Both the position numbers and the translations under genes were made by a program. 64,000 nucleotides of DNA from Dinoroseobacter sp. GTDB taxonomy: Bacteria > Pseudomonadota > Alphaproteobacteria > Rhodobacterales > Rhodobacteraceae. Below are positions 34,748 through 44,500 of this stretch, one piece after another. Location: contig JASJAW010000040.1 in NCBI GenBank assembly GCA_030066795.1, positions 1 to 64,000 on the forward strand. Reading direction: 5' to 3'. The notes under the pieces were generated by a model. The model did no database searches and was not told the DNA's origin. It saw only the letters and a list, made by a program, of their open reading frames with translations. Position 1 is the first letter of the stretch. Each line of letters begins with the position of its first letter.

Positions 34748-36168
34748 CCCGCAGCCGACCAGTTTCCAAACCCGAAGACAGCGTAGTCGCGCGCGTAAGC
34801 TGCGCGCACGGCCGCCTCAACTCGGTCATCGTAAATTGCAACGAGGTGATCAGAGACCTTGGGAAGACGCAGCAACGCAAGGTCTGCGCCAATTTCGCGT
34901 GCGGGCAGGTTTTGCGGTAACCCCAGCTCTTCCTCGCGCAAGATGATATCGGGCATGGCCACAGCAGAGATCCCATGAAGGCGTGTGTGCTGGCCCACCC
35001 ACAGGTCATCGATACGCAAGCCCGTTTGTCCGGCAAGATTGGCCTTTAGGAACTTGCAGAAAGCAATGAAGGCCCGCCTTAGTTTTCCTTTTGGAAGGTC
35101 CGGATCCGGCCAGGGGTCTGGCAATGGCACTTTATAGGCTGTCACAAGCGCATGGCGAACCTCGGCGAAGGCCTGAAGGTTGGTCGGCAAAATAGCGTAT
35201 TCAAACGCCTCCCAAGCCCGCCGAACGGGGTGGCACAGTAGTGTCAGACTACGTGCATTCCGATGCGCTAGCCGCCAGTCGCGCAAGTCCTTCTGGCTCA
35301 GATCAGACAGGGGCGTTTTGCCTTTGTCCTGCGCAGACAACCACGCAGAAACAGGGTCAGTGAACGCGCGATGAACGGGAAGATAGAGCAGCGGTACAGA
35401 CTGTCCGGCCAGATAACTGCGTACGGCCGCACCACGATCCAGCCGAGATACAACCGTCGGATCGAGACTAAACGGGTCCATTCTTGCTATGGCTGTCTTC
35501 ATCGCCTCAACGTTTGCGACACGAGCATCGAGATCTGCAGCGCTCTGACGTTTCAGAGTGCGTTCCGGCCGGTCAAGCTGGTGGTCAGACCCCAGATAGC
35601 GCAGGACGCCGTTGATGACCGACAAGTCCGCGAGGTCTTCATAAGCGATTTGCAGCGCGGTTTGTCCTGCCGAAGCAAGACCTGCGCGAAGATCTGTCAG
35701 AAACTGCGCTTGCGCCTCTGCGAACTCGCGGAACTCAACGGGATCAAACACCACTGGCGGCACATCGACCTGACCCTTCGCGTCCGTCAGGACCCATTGG
35801 TTCGAAGCCAACGCCTGCTTGTAGGACACATAACTCTCCACGGGATTTCGAGTGAGGACAATCTTTGCGCAGCGTGGATCCTCAATAGCCGCGCTCCGGA
35901 CCCGCGGATCATGGTCATGAAACAGACGGAACCCTGCCAGCGCGGGTGTGTCTGCTTGAGCCTTGCGGATCAAAAGGTCCGGATCTGCTTCCCGCATTTC
36001 AAGCGTTATGCCAAGAAACTCTTCATTCCCTTCGCGTGCTATGAAGTAGGGGTTAAAGAGCTCCCCGTAAGACTTGACGTCAGGCACTGAACTGACATTG
36101 CGCTCAAGATAGTTTGACCCGGTCCGCATGCCCGCAAAGACCACAAAATAGTCGTAGCTTGCACTCAA
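34744..36168 (-). CDS. Sulfotransferase family protein
   Basis: 474 aa. The PAPS-binding 5'-PSB loop appears as FAGMRTGSNYLERNV near residue 12 and the 3'-PB segment as KIVLTRNPVESYVSYK near residue 113, as in NodH/Stf0-type sulfotransferases. About 300 more residues follow, including a second helical region of unknown role, so the protein is nearly twice the usual size. It is last in a three-gene set with ATGA overlaps, together with a GlcNAc transferase and a GT2. The likely job is sulfation of a surface glycan; cysQ nearby would remove the by-product PAP. Confidence 0.75.
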   Translation of the reverse strand: MSASYDYFVVFAGMRTGSNYLERNVSSVPDVKSYGELFNPYFIAREGNEEFLGITLEMREADPDLLIRKAQADTPALAGFRLFHDHDPRVRSAAIEDPRCAKIVLTRNPVESYVSYKQALASNQWVLTDAKGQVDVPPVVFDPVEFREFAEAQAQFLTDLRAGLASAGQTALQIAYEDLADLSVINGVLRYLGSDHQLDRPERTLKRQSAADLDARVANVEAMKTAIARMDPFSLDPTVVSRLDRGAAVRSYLAGQSVPLLYLPVHRAFTDPVSAWLSAQDKGKTPLSDLSQKDLRDWRLAHRNARSLTLLCHPVRRAWEAFEYAILPTNLQAFAEVRHALVTAYKVPLPDPWPDPDLPKGKLRRAFIAFCKFLKANLAGQTGLRIDDLWVGQHTRLHGISAVAMPDIILREEELGLPQNLPAREIGADLALLRLPKVSDHLVAIYDDRVEAAVRAAYARDYAVFGFGNWSAAG

Positions 36169-37877
36169 GACCCGGTCCCTTCAGCGCGCTGGGTTGGCGC
36201 GAGTTCTGTCGTGACAAGATCGCTGTCATGCGGAATGTCGCCGGCGAGATATGGTTTCATTCCTGCGTTGGTCAGCTGCTGAAGGAAATCGCCAAGACCC
36301 CGCAAGTCTGTAAGTTTCGGCGCTTCGGAAAGATGGCGTCGCGAAAGCGGGGTGAGTTCGTCCAAGGTATCCTGCAAATGTACCATTGGGTTTTCAATGA
36401 AGTCCGCAAGAGAGGTAATCCGTACTTTAGAAGGTAGGTCTTTGCGGCGCAGTTGCCCCAGAAATACTCCCTCGATTCTTTGCAGCCGCGCGGCTTGCCT
36501 ACGCTTCTCCTGAAAGCTGATGTCGGCTTTGAAAAGCCGCACTGCCCAAGCCCCCGTGACAACGGCAAAATGCGCGTTCGGATCCCATGACATGTAGTCA
36601 TTGGCCGCTTGGTTGTCATATGGCCCGGTTAGAAAACATTGAGTCTCAGCACGCGCGTTCCAGATCAGATTTGTCAGAAACCTTTCCGGATTGTGATCCC
36701 GGAGCGCGGCATCGCTCGTAAGGCCGCCATTAAAGACTTGCGCCTTTTCCGCGAATTCTGCCTTCTGAGGGTCGAAAAGGTGTCCATGGACACGGGCCCC
36801 GGTCCACCGTGATAGCCATGACGCGAAACCTTCGACCACCTCGTCATAACCTTGAAAAACATAGTATGGTGCGGCCGTTTTCCCGGCGGACCAAGTGTCA
36901 GATGGAAATCTGCTTTGCATAAAGAGCCCGGGGCGCCCTTCTCGGTCGCGAGAAATGGCATCATCAAAAATCTTTTCAATCCGGTGCGGATGGGATGCAG
37001 CAGGCGGTGCAGCGATTTCCTGATCCGGTAAAAGCCTCTCATAAAGCTTTTCCGCTCTGGGCCAGACTTTTCGGACTAGGAAGCGATCAGAGTTCTCCAA
37101 TAGATCCATATGGTCGTCATAAAAGGTGAATGGTTTTCCCTGCGCATCAAATTTCGAAAGCATCAACGACCGGCTTTCAATGGACACCGACACCCGACGT
37201 ATCAATGTCTGGAAATATGACTCGTCCGGGATCCAGACCTTCGAGAAATAGCGGTCGAACTCTGCCCGGCGCGGATCCGTCAGGATTGCTTCCAGGCTGG
37301 CCCGTGTCAGGCACCACCACTGAGAGCCCAAATGAGGCGCGATCCCGCTGGGAATCTGGCGGCGAAAGCCGCAGCGCCGCTGCAGATTCACGTAACGGTC
37401 AAATAGCTTCCTGTGCGTACGCCACGAGAACGGAAAGCGCAGCGTGAAACGTTCTTCCTGCAGCCCGCCAATGGTCCAGGGCACATCTTCCACGGTCACG
37501 GACTCGATGAAGTCGGTCGTTGGGGAGCGGTCGAGAAGGTCTGCGAGTTGATCCACTGGCCTAAGGGGTAGGCAATCCCCGCTGATCAAGGCCACATGAC
37601 GAAGATCGGGCATTTCCGACAGTAGAAGTTCCGCAGAGGCCTGCGTGGCCTCCACCATCGACCATAGTCCCCAACCACAGTTGTACCGTCGGGGAAAAAA
37701 GACATTTCTCAGGTCGCTGAGCGAGGCCTGAACCTTCACGATTTCACTATCTGACAGCTTAGTGTCGAGATGCAAAGCAACCGGATATCCGCGGCTTGCT
37801 AGATGCCGCGCCATCTGGCTCGCGCGCCCCAACTCCGTATGTGCGAGCATCACGAACCCGAGGCGCGCGCTACTCAT
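36165..37877 (-). CDS. Core-2/I-branching-type beta-1,6-N-acetylglucosaminyltransferase
   Basis: 570 aa. The first ~270 residues follow the GT14/branch family: LGFVMLAHTELGRASQMARH, the HLDTK acidic motif, ALISGDCLPLRP and GSQWWCLTRASL, then FSKVWIPDESYFQTLI. The C-terminal ~280 residues resemble the DUF5927/DUF5928-type extension that commonly accompanies this family in Rhodobacterales; its role is unknown. Coupled to neighbours by ATGA overlaps. Function: adds or branches a sugar on an exopolysaccharide or glycoprotein. Confidence 0.75.
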   Translation of the reverse strand: MSSARLGFVMLAHTELGRASQMARHLASRGYPVALHLDTKLSDSEIVKVQASLSDLRNVFFPRRYNCGWGLWSMVEATQASAELLLSEMPDLRHVALISGDCLPLRPVDQLADLLDRSPTTDFIESVTVEDVPWTIGGLQEERFTLRFPFSWRTHRKLFDRYVNLQRRCGFRRQIPSGIAPHLGSQWWCLTRASLEAILTDPRRAEFDRYFSKVWIPDESYFQTLIRRVSVSIESRSLMLSKFDAQGKPFTFYDDHMDLLENSDRFLVRKVWPRAEKLYERLLPDQEIAAPPAASHPHRIEKIFDDAISRDREGRPGLFMQSRFPSDTWSAGKTAAPYYVFQGYDEVVEGFASWLSRWTGARVHGHLFDPQKAEFAEKAQVFNGGLTSDAALRDHNPERFLTNLIWNARAETQCFLTGPYDNQAANDYMSWDPNAHFAVVTGAWAVRLFKADISFQEKRRQAARLQRIEGVFLGQLRRKDLPSKVRITSLADFIENPMVHLQDTLDELTPLSRRHLSEAPKLTDLRGLGDFLQQLTNAGMKPYLAGDIPHDSDLVTTELAPTQRAEGTGS

Positions 37878-38917
37878 GCCCAGTTCCCTTTCGACATCAG
37901 GCCCAAGATCTCAAGCTGCCGCCACGAGACGTATTTCTCAGAATACTCATGCCAGAGGTCGAGGCCCTCGGCGCGGTCAAGCGTTTCAGCATAGGCCGCA
38001 TACTCTCTTCCCTTGGCATAGTGCTGCTTACGCCCAGCCTCGTCACGGGCTTTTTCGGCAAATGTATTAAGGAATTTCGTGTGCAAAAGGCAGCCAGAGA
38101 CGCGCTCACCACCGTCAGCGGCGTACACTTGGTTCAAACCGCGTGGCAATAGCATATGCGTGCTTTGAACATAGGCATATCCGGACTGCCATTTTACCAG
38201 TGGGATCTTATTCAAAGCCGGGGCGGCTGATGGAGACTCTGAAAAGAAGGCACGGGCCCGAGGTCCACCTTGAATCCAGAGGTTCTTAAGATGTTCGTTT
38301 CGTTGAAACACGTAGTTCCCACCGTCGAACCACCCGGCAATCTCCAGCGGGTTCTGACCAGCGCAATAGACGTGATCCTGCAAGTTTCCACGCGGGTACA
38401 TGTCCAGCAACATGGCGGGCAATGCGCGCAAGCGTGACGCATCCATCCAATCGGTTAACGCCCGCAGCGGCCGGGTCTCGCAAAACGGATAAACCAGAAA
38501 CTCATCGGGATCGATTGTCAGGCACCAGTGACCGGTGCCATAGCGACGAAGCAGCCGCATCATCCAGTCCATTCCGAAGCGTGCGTGCCGGTAGCTGGCC
38601 CCCGTTCGCCAGACCGACACATCCGGTTCCTGTGATAGATACTCAATCGATCCGTCATCGGACGCGTTATCGACCAGCAGGAAGTGATTAACGCCCAGAG
38701 CCCGGTAGTACTCCAAAAAGTAAGGGAGCCGGATGTTTTCGTTCCGAGCAGTGAGAAAGCACAAGATGTCACTGGGGCGGATATCAGAGGTGCGGTCTTG
38801 AACAGATGTCAAGTCGCGTGACTTGCGGCGGGCGCGTAGCAGGAGGCGCTTTCGCTCCAGCCTCAGCTTGTAGCGCGCAAGAACGTTCAAAACCCAGCCC
38901 CCGTAGCGTTCATGCAC
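37874..38917 (-). CDS. GT2-family glycosyltransferase, paralogue 1
   Basis: 347 aa. The Glyco_tranf_2_4 pattern is clear: CFLTARNENIRLPYFLEYYR, then FLLVDNASDDGS, HARFGMDWMMRLL, and the acidic metal motif TIDPDEFLVYP near residue 146. No membrane helix. A paralogue lies immediately upstream (39025-40041). Substrates cannot be deduced. Confidence 0.75.
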   Translation of the reverse strand: MHERYGGWVLNVLARYKLRLERKRLLLRARRKSRDLTSVQDRTSDIRPSDILCFLTARNENIRLPYFLEYYRALGVNHFLLVDNASDDGSIEYLSQEPDVSVWRTGASYRHARFGMDWMMRLLRRYGTGHWCLTIDPDEFLVYPFCETRPLRALTDWMDASRLRALPAMLLDMYPRGNLQDHVYCAGQNPLEIAGWFDGGNYVFQRNEHLKNLWIQGGPRARAFFSESPSAAPALNKIPLVKWQSGYAYVQSTHMLLPRGLNQVYAADGGERVSGCLLHTKFLNTFAEKARDEAGRKQHYAKGREYAAYAETLDRAEGLDLWHEYSEKYVSWRQLEILGLMSKGNWA

Positions 38918-39024
38918 GGGCCACGTCGCCCGTTTCTTCGCGCTCTATAGTTAACGAGCCGCGTTACCGCGAGCCTAACGACACTTGCTGTTGCCGACAA
39001 CGGGGGTCTGGTGCGCAGCGCATG

Positions 39025-40041
39025 CTACCAATCGGGATCGCGAGCCATAAACCCCAGCGCCTCGAGTTGCTCTGGACCGCCGTAGCTCACGGCCCCCGAA
39101 TACCAGAGATCCGGTCCTGTGCTGAGTTTGTCGTAGTAGTCATCGAAAAGCGTGCTGTTCCCAAAATGCTCGCGCCGGGTCTTTTCTTCTTTCGCGCGCG
39201 CAGCAACTGAGGGGAGAAATTTTGTATGTAGAAGTGCACCCGACAGAAGCGGTTGCTTAGGCGTAGAAAAAACCGCGTTCAGGTACCTAGGCAGCAGCGA
39301 GTGCGTCGAATTCAAGTAGGCCCATCGCCAGTGCCAACGCACGAGCGGGATCTTGTTCAATGTCGGGGCGCGCCGGGGCTCAGCTTCGAAGAAAACGCGG
39401 TCCCGTACTCCACCCTGGTATAGCGTGGCTCGCAGAGAAGGCTGCGAAGTCGTCCGATAGGGTCCCGGATCTAGATATCGCAAAACTTCCGTTGGGTCCT
39501 GCCCGGGTTGATAGTTTACCGCGCTCATCGGACCCTTAGGAAAAAGCTCGACCATCAGCGCTCCAAAACTGCGAATGCTCTTCCGATCGAGAGTGTCAGT
39601 CAGTTCCGCAAGCGGGCGGCTGGTGCTGTCAGGATAGACCAGAAGCTCATCAGCATCGACCGTCAAACACCAGCGGTTCTGACCGAATCGTGCCAGCAAC
39701 ACCATCAGCCAGTCCATGCCAAAACGCGCAGCCTTGTAGCTGGTCTTCGTGCTCCAAAGCGAGACATCGGCCTCTTTGCCTAGGAGATCCGGGGTTTCAT
39801 CCGTGCTTGCGTTATCGACAATCAGGAAATGGGTCACGCCCAAAGCCCGGTAGTGCGCCAGCCAAAACGGGAGCCGTTCGGACTCATTGCGTACGCAGGC
39901 GAAGCAGAGGACCCCATGCTCGGGAAGCCTCGGAGCAGCCGCAAATTGGGGCACAAGCTCGCGTCTCTTTCGCCAAGCGCGCCACATCAATTCGCGACGC
40001 TTCCACCGGAGGCGGTAAGCTTCCCTCAGCGCATGGTTCAC
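39025..40041 (-). CDS. GT2-family glycosyltransferase, paralogue 2
   Basis: 338 aa, clearly related to the preceding gene: FACVRNESERLPFWLAHYR, FLIVDNASTDET, AARFGMDWLMVLL and VDADELLVYP are the corresponding motifs. The two probably arose by duplication. With the sulfotransferase and branching enzyme they form a leftward surface-polysaccharide block. Confidence 0.75.
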   Translation of the reverse strand: MNHALREAYRLRWKRRELMWRAWRKRRELVPQFAAAPRLPEHGVLCFACVRNESERLPFWLAHYRALGVTHFLIVDNASTDETPDLLGKEADVSLWSTKTSYKAARFGMDWLMVLLARFGQNRWCLTVDADELLVYPDSTSRPLAELTDTLDRKSIRSFGALMVELFPKGPMSAVNYQPGQDPTEVLRYLDPGPYRTTSQPSLRATLYQGGVRDRVFFEAEPRRAPTLNKIPLVRWHWRWAYLNSTHSLLPRYLNAVFSTPKQPLLSGALLHTKFLPSVAARAKEEKTRREHFGNSTLFDDYYDKLSTGPDLWYSGAVSYGGPEQLEALGFMARDPDW

Positions 40042-40112
40042 ACCCGTCTCCTCACAACGGGTGCCTCAGACGGCACGCTTGGGCATCGCTTTTCCTTGAC
40101 GAAAGCTTGCGC

Positions 40113-41006
40113 CTATTGAGCGGCCTTGTTCGCGAAGGAAAGCTCCTGCAGGAAGTCCTGAAGCTCCGGGGCAAGGTCAGGCCGCGACAGTGCGAAAGAA
40201 ACAGTCGCCTGTAAAAACCCGGCCTTGGAGCCACAATCAAATCGCTGGCCGGCGAACCGGAACCCATACACGTTGTTTGAGTCTTCGATCTCTTGCGCGA
40301 TTGCGTCTGTCAATTGGATCTCGCCCCCAGCGCCTCGCCGACCTGCTCCAAGATTGCTCAGAACCTTCGGCGTCAGGATGTACCGTCCGATCACCGCCAG
40401 ATTCGATGGAGCATCTTCGGCCGCAGGTTTCTCTACCATACCCTTGACCGACACAATCGAACCCATGTCGTCATCGATATCTACGATGCCGTAGGCCGAG
40501 GCCTTGGACATTGGAACCTCCATGGTCGCAACCATGTTGCCGCCGGTCTCCTGATAGGCGTCCACCATCTGCTGAAGGCACGGTTTCTCTGCCGCGATGA
40601 CGTCATCGGGCAAGATGACCGCGAAAGGTTCGTCACCGATAAGGCGCCGCGCGCACCAGACCGCGTGGCCAAGACCGAGGGCCTGCGTCTGCCGGATGTA
40701 GGCAATTGCGCCGCTTTCCATGTTGGTAGAGCGCAAGGTTTTTAGAAGTTCCGTCTTCCCTGATTTCTCCAAAGACTGTTCAAGCTGTGGGGATTGGTCG
40801 AAATAATCCTCCAACGCGCTCTTCCCGCGCGCGGTGACAAAAATGAATTCTTCGATGCCGGCCGCGCGTGCCTCGTCGATTGCATACTGGACAAGGGGCC
40901 TATCTACCAAGGTCATAATTTCCTTGGGCACGGACTTGGTGGCCGGCAAGAAACGCGTTCCAAGACCAGCAACTGGAAATACGGCGGTTTTGACTTCGCG
41001 GGACAT
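40113..41006 (-). CDS. galU: GalU, UTP-glucose-1-phosphate uridylyltransferase
   Basis: 297 aa. N-terminal nucleotide-binding motif GLGTRFLPATKSVPKEIMT and the typical EKPAAEDAPSNLAVIGRYIL and GGEIQLTDAI segments. It makes UDP-glucose for glycan synthesis. It precedes the glycosyltransferase genes on the same strand by ~70 bp. Confidence 0.95.
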   Translation of the reverse strand: MSREVKTAVFPVAGLGTRFLPATKSVPKEIMTLVDRPLVQYAIDEARAAGIEEFIFVTARGKSALEDYFDQSPQLEQSLEKSGKTELLKTLRSTNMESGAIAYIRQTQALGLGHAVWCARRLIGDEPFAVILPDDVIAAEKPCLQQMVDAYQETGGNMVATMEVPMSKASAYGIVDIDDDMGSIVSVKGMVEKPAAEDAPSNLAVIGRYILTPKVLSNLGAGRRGAGGEIQLTDAIAQEIEDSNNVYGFRFAGQRFDCGSKAGFLQATVSFALSRPDLAPELQDFLQELSFANKAAQ

Positions 41007-41274
41007 TAGCTTTCCTGACTGTTGAACCGAAGTTTCTCAAAGCTGAACAGTTTTAGTCGGAGTTGGCAACCAAAGCACACGGGTTCACGTGCCTTGCCCA
41101 GTAGTAAGGACGCGTTAGATGCAAAAAAATACTACTGAACAATGCGCTAGGTCTTGAAAATTTTTCCGTGCTGAAAATTTCTCAGATCACGAAGTGACCG
41201 ATTTGCGTTTCCAAAGACGAAACGATTCAATGGAATCCGGAGCGCTCGTTGCAAAACCTAGCAACTGAGAACGG

Positions 41275-42075
41275 TCAAACCAGACCCATTTCACCCAGCA
41301 TCGACTCAATACGAGGAACGTCTTGGGGATTGTTCAATTCCCAGAACTGGCGACCCTTACCATCAACCTCGACGCAAAGCACATGCCTGCCGTTCTCAAG
41401 GAATCGAAGCTGTTCCAGCCCCTCCAGCGTTTCTAGGGGCCCAACTGGCCATGTCGCGTATGCCGCGAGCGCATCAGGCCGATACGCATAAAGTCCCACG
41501 TGATGAAAAACAGGCGTCTCCTCAGACGGGCCATATGTTCGGTCGGTGTAAGGGATCACTTCCTTGGAAAAATAAAGACCGCGGCCCCCGGTACCGAAAA
41601 CAGCTGTGGTGCCGCCAACGCGGCCGGCGCGCCGGTCGTCTAGAAACCCATTCAGCGCGCGTCCATCCGCCCGCAAGACCGGAGTGGCTAAATCTGCGTC
41701 CGGCGCGTTCCTGAGCCCCGCAATCAGTTCCTCGACGAACCAAGGTGGCGTCAGTGGTGCATCGCCTTGCAAGTTGACGACGATCTCGGGCTCCACATTC
41801 AGCGAAGCAATGGTTTCTGCAACGCGCTCTGTGCCGTTGCGACAGGCCTCCGAGGTCATCACGATCTCGGCCCCGATGTCCTCAGCATGCTCGGCAATTT
41901 TCGCATCATCCGTAGCAATGACGACGCGATCCACTCCCTGTGCCGCTGACGCGGCCTCCCATGAACGTGCCAATAGTGTTTTTGAAACGCCCGTTGCGCC
42001 TTTGAGCGGAACGAGCGGCTTTCCCGGATAGCGCGAAGAGGCGTAGCGGGCGGGTATTACAATAAGGACCGACAT
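41275..42075 (-). CDS. kdsB: KdsB, 3-deoxy-manno-octulosonate cytidylyltransferase
   Basis: 266 aa. IPARYASSRYPGKPLVPL is the CTP-binding motif, NLQGDAPLTPP the acidic site. It activates Kdo as CMP-Kdo for LPS or capsule. The ATG overlaps the cysQ stop (TGATG), so the two are translationally coupled; the upstream TTG in frame is not needed. It is somewhat divergent from E. coli KdsB and might be a capsule-linked paralogue. Confidence 0.88.
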   Translation of the reverse strand: MSVLIVIPARYASSRYPGKPLVPLKGATGVSKTLLARSWEAASAAQGVDRVVIATDDAKIAEHAEDIGAEIVMTSEACRNGTERVAETIASLNVEPEIVVNLQGDAPLTPPWFVEELIAGLRNAPDADLATPVLRADGRALNGFLDDRRAGRVGGTTAVFGTGGRGLYFSKEVIPYTDRTYGPSEETPVFHHVGLYAYRPDALAAYATWPVGPLETLEGLEQLRFLENGRHVLCVEVDGKGRQFWELNNPQDVPRIESMLGEMGLV

Positions 42076-42872
42076 CAATGGGTCTTCAGAACAACACCCG
42101 GTGCATACGCAATGAAAAACGGGTTCTCATACTCTGGTTTGCCGTAGTCGAGCGGGGTGTGGTCATCGAACCGGACCACCGCGCCACCTGCGCCGCGCAA
42201 TACAGCATCTCCGGCAGCTGTATCCCATTCCATTGTTCGGCCAAGCCTTGGATAAAGATCCGCCTCTCCACAAGCAACGAGACAGAACTTCAATGAGGAT
42301 CCGGCAGACGTCATATCCCGCACCTTATATTTGCCGATGTAGTCGTCTGTCGCCTGATCCCTATGCGACTTCGAAGCCACAACCATAAGGTCGTTATTAT
42401 CTGGTGAAGACACTTTCAAAGGCGTGACCTTTCCCGGTTCATCAAGACCGAAGGGCGCCACCTCTTCCACGCTGCTGCCATCTGCCTGAGTGTAGAACAA
42501 GCGATTTTTTGCCGGCGCGTAGACAACTCCCCGAATAGAAACGCCGTTTTCCACATAGGCGATGTTCACAGTGAACTCGCCGCGCCGGTGGACGAATTCC
42601 TTGGTGCCATCCAATGGGTCAACGATGAAAAACGTATCGGCTTGCGCCGAATGTGTTGCCGCCTGTTCCTCGGTGACGCACAGCACGTCTGGGAAAGCTT
42701 CCGCCAACCCTTTGGAAATAACGGCATCCGCTGCTTCATCGGCAGCAGTGACCGGGCTTTCGTCTGCCTTGGTCCGCACATCGAAAGCGTCAGACGAGTA
42801 AATATCCATGATTGCGTCCCCACCCTTCAGGGCGAGTTGACGAAGAACAGACGTCAGTCGTTGAAAATCCAT
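42075..42872 (-). CDS. cysQ: CysQ, 3'(2'),5'-bisphosphate nucleotidase
   Basis: 265 aa, inositol-monophosphatase fold: VTEEQAATHS, then FFIVDPLDGTKEF (metal site) and the C-terminal MEWDTAAGDAVLRGAGG. It hydrolyses PAP from sulfate assimilation and sulfotransferase reactions, which fits the sulfotransferase gene ~6 kb away. Confidence 0.92.
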   Translation of the reverse strand: MDFQRLTSVLRQLALKGGDAIMDIYSSDAFDVRTKADESPVTAADEAADAVISKGLAEAFPDVLCVTEEQAATHSAQADTFFIVDPLDGTKEFVHRRGEFTVNIAYVENGVSIRGVVYAPAKNRLFYTQADGSSVEEVAPFGLDEPGKVTPLKVSSPDNNDLMVVASKSHRDQATDDYIGKYKVRDMTSAGSSLKFCLVACGEADLYPRLGRTMEWDTAAGDAVLRGAGGAVVRFDDHTPLDYGKPEYENPFFIAYAPGVVLKTH

Positions 42873-42999
42873 TTTGATAGAGGCCTTGTCGATTGGTTGA
42901 ACGGGGGGCAGTTTCCTCTATGCTTTGGCCTTAAAGGAACCGCAACAGTTTGTGTTCGAGACTCCGGCACGACACGGCGGTATCGAATAAGAGTCAAGA

Positions 43000-43821
43000 A
43001 TGCTCAGAGCAGAACAAAGCACATTCGTTTTGGCGCCAATAGCGCGCACGTGGTCGCTGATCTTTCACGCCGCAGTGCGCGAGGTACGCAAAGAGCATGG
43101 CAATGCTTTGATGAGTATTTTCATAAACATTTTGCAGGCGATTATTTTCGTCAGTGTCTTTTTTGTCATGTTTGCAGTCATGGGGATCGCCGGAGCAGGA
43201 ATTCGTGGCGATTTCCTCATGTATATCCTGTCGGGCGTGTTCCTCTTTCTGGTGTTCAACAAGACTATGACAGCTGTTTTTATGTCGGAAGGCCCCGCCT
43301 CGCCGATGATGAAGCACGCCAATATGAACACGATGATTGCGATTTGTGCGGCAGCCGTCAGCACATTTTATATTCAGCTGCTATCGATCGTAGTAATCTT
43401 GCTGTTTTACCATATCGGGTGGAACCAGGTAGAAATTGATAACCTCAACGGCGCGGTGAAGGTCTTCATTCTGACGTGGTTGTCGGGCGTTGCAGTCGGT
43501 ATGATGTTTTTGGGCCTCAAACCATGGGCCCCGACGGCGACGAGAATGATCATGACCATCTACAGCCGCGTCAATATGTTCGCGAGCGGAAAGATGTTTG
43601 TGGCGAACGGATTACCATCGATGATGCTGGTCCTGTTCACATGGAACCCACTGTTCCACTTAATCGACCAGATGCGCGGGTACATCTTTATCAATTATAC
43701 GCCGCGCAATACTAATCTTGACTACCCTATTTGGGTGACGTTGGCGTGCTTGGCGATCGGGCTTCTGGGTGAGTACTACACGCGGAATCGCGCCTCCCTG
43801 AGTTGGAGCGCGCGCGACTAA
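43000..43821 (+). CDS. Polysaccharide-export ABC transporter permease (KpsM-like)
   Basis: 273 aa with about six hydrophobic segments, beginning LISIFINILQAIIFVSVFFVMF-like after a short cytoplasmic helix, and the C-terminal WNPLFHLIDQMRGYIFINY signature of ABC-2 polysaccharide permeases. No ATPase gene (KpsT-like) or KpsE/KpsD partner is next to it; the downstream gene is alkB on the other strand. The RBS is weak (GAGTCAAGA). Function: export of capsule or O-antigen-like glycan, with partners elsewhere in the genome. Confidence 0.8.
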   Translation: MLRAEQSTFVLAPIARTWSLIFHAAVREVRKEHGNALMSIFINILQAIIFVSVFFVMFAVMGIAGAGIRGDFLMYILSGVFLFLVFNKTMTAVFMSEGPASPMMKHANMNTMIAICAAAVSTFYIQLLSIVVILLFYHIGWNQVEIDNLNGAVKVFILTWLSGVAVGMMFLGLKPWAPTATRMIMTIYSRVNMFASGKMFVANGLPSMMLVLFTWNPLFHLIDQMRGYIFINYTPRNTNLDYPIWVTLACLAIGLLGEYYTRNRASLSWSARD

Positions 43822-43839
43822 AGCATCGCCCCCAGGCAG

Positions 43840-44472
43840 TCACGTCACGACCCGCAGAGTAAGGTTGAGACGCCCGCCGTTTTGAAGAAGATCACTCGAT
43901 CCAGCTCTGATACGGTCGATACCGTGATGAGCAAGCCGAGCCTCTCCGCCGAGCACAACAATGTCTCCAGACCTTAGCCAGAGCGACTCGGTTTTGCCGC
44001 CCCGAGTCGTGTTCCCGACGCGGAACAGGCCATCGTCGCCCAAAGAGATCGAGACCACGGGCGCAGTGAAATCCCGCTCGTCGTTATCTTGATGCATGCC
44101 CATGCGCGCGTCGGGCGAATAGAAATTTATCAGACAGCATTCAGGATGTCTGGAGCATCCAGATACCTGATCCCACAGTCTCAGAATCAACTCGGGGATC
44201 GCAGGCCAAGGCATTCCGAGTGGATGCACCGACGCATAACGATACCCTTTCGCATCGGACACCCATCCGAACTCGCCAGCTGCACTCATCCGAACTGACA
44301 TCTTCCGCCCCGACGGCATAACCGGTTGATACAGGGGCGCTGCCTGCACGATCTTGCGCACAAGCGCCAGAAGCTCTTCCTGCGCTGCACGATTCAAAGC
44401 GCCCTTGTAGACATCGGCCCCTCGTATTGAAACCGTCGGGTGCAGCGAATTTTCAAACGAAGTTTTCTTCAT
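43840..44472 (-). CDS. alkB: AlkB, alpha-ketoglutarate-dependent DNA/RNA dealkylase
   Basis: 210 aa. NFYSPDARMGMHQDNDE holds the HxD iron motif near residue 131, the second iron His is in LAHHGIDRI, and the 2-oxoglutarate-binding Arg residues are in the C-terminal GRLNLTLRVV. It repairs 1-methyladenine and 3-methylcytosine. It is divergent from dnaK. Confidence 0.92.
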   Translation of the reverse strand: MKKTSFENSLHPTVSIRGADVYKGALNRAAQEELLALVRKIVQAAPLYQPVMPSGRKMSVRMSAAGEFGWVSDAKGYRYASVHPLGMPWPAIPELILRLWDQVSGCSRHPECCLINFYSPDARMGMHQDNDERDFTAPVVSISLGDDGLFRVGNTTRGGKTESLWLRSGDIVVLGGEARLAHHGIDRIRAGSSDLLQNGGRLNLTLRVVT

Positions 44473-44500
44473 TTTCTGCGTATTTCTGTTCTGCGGACTG

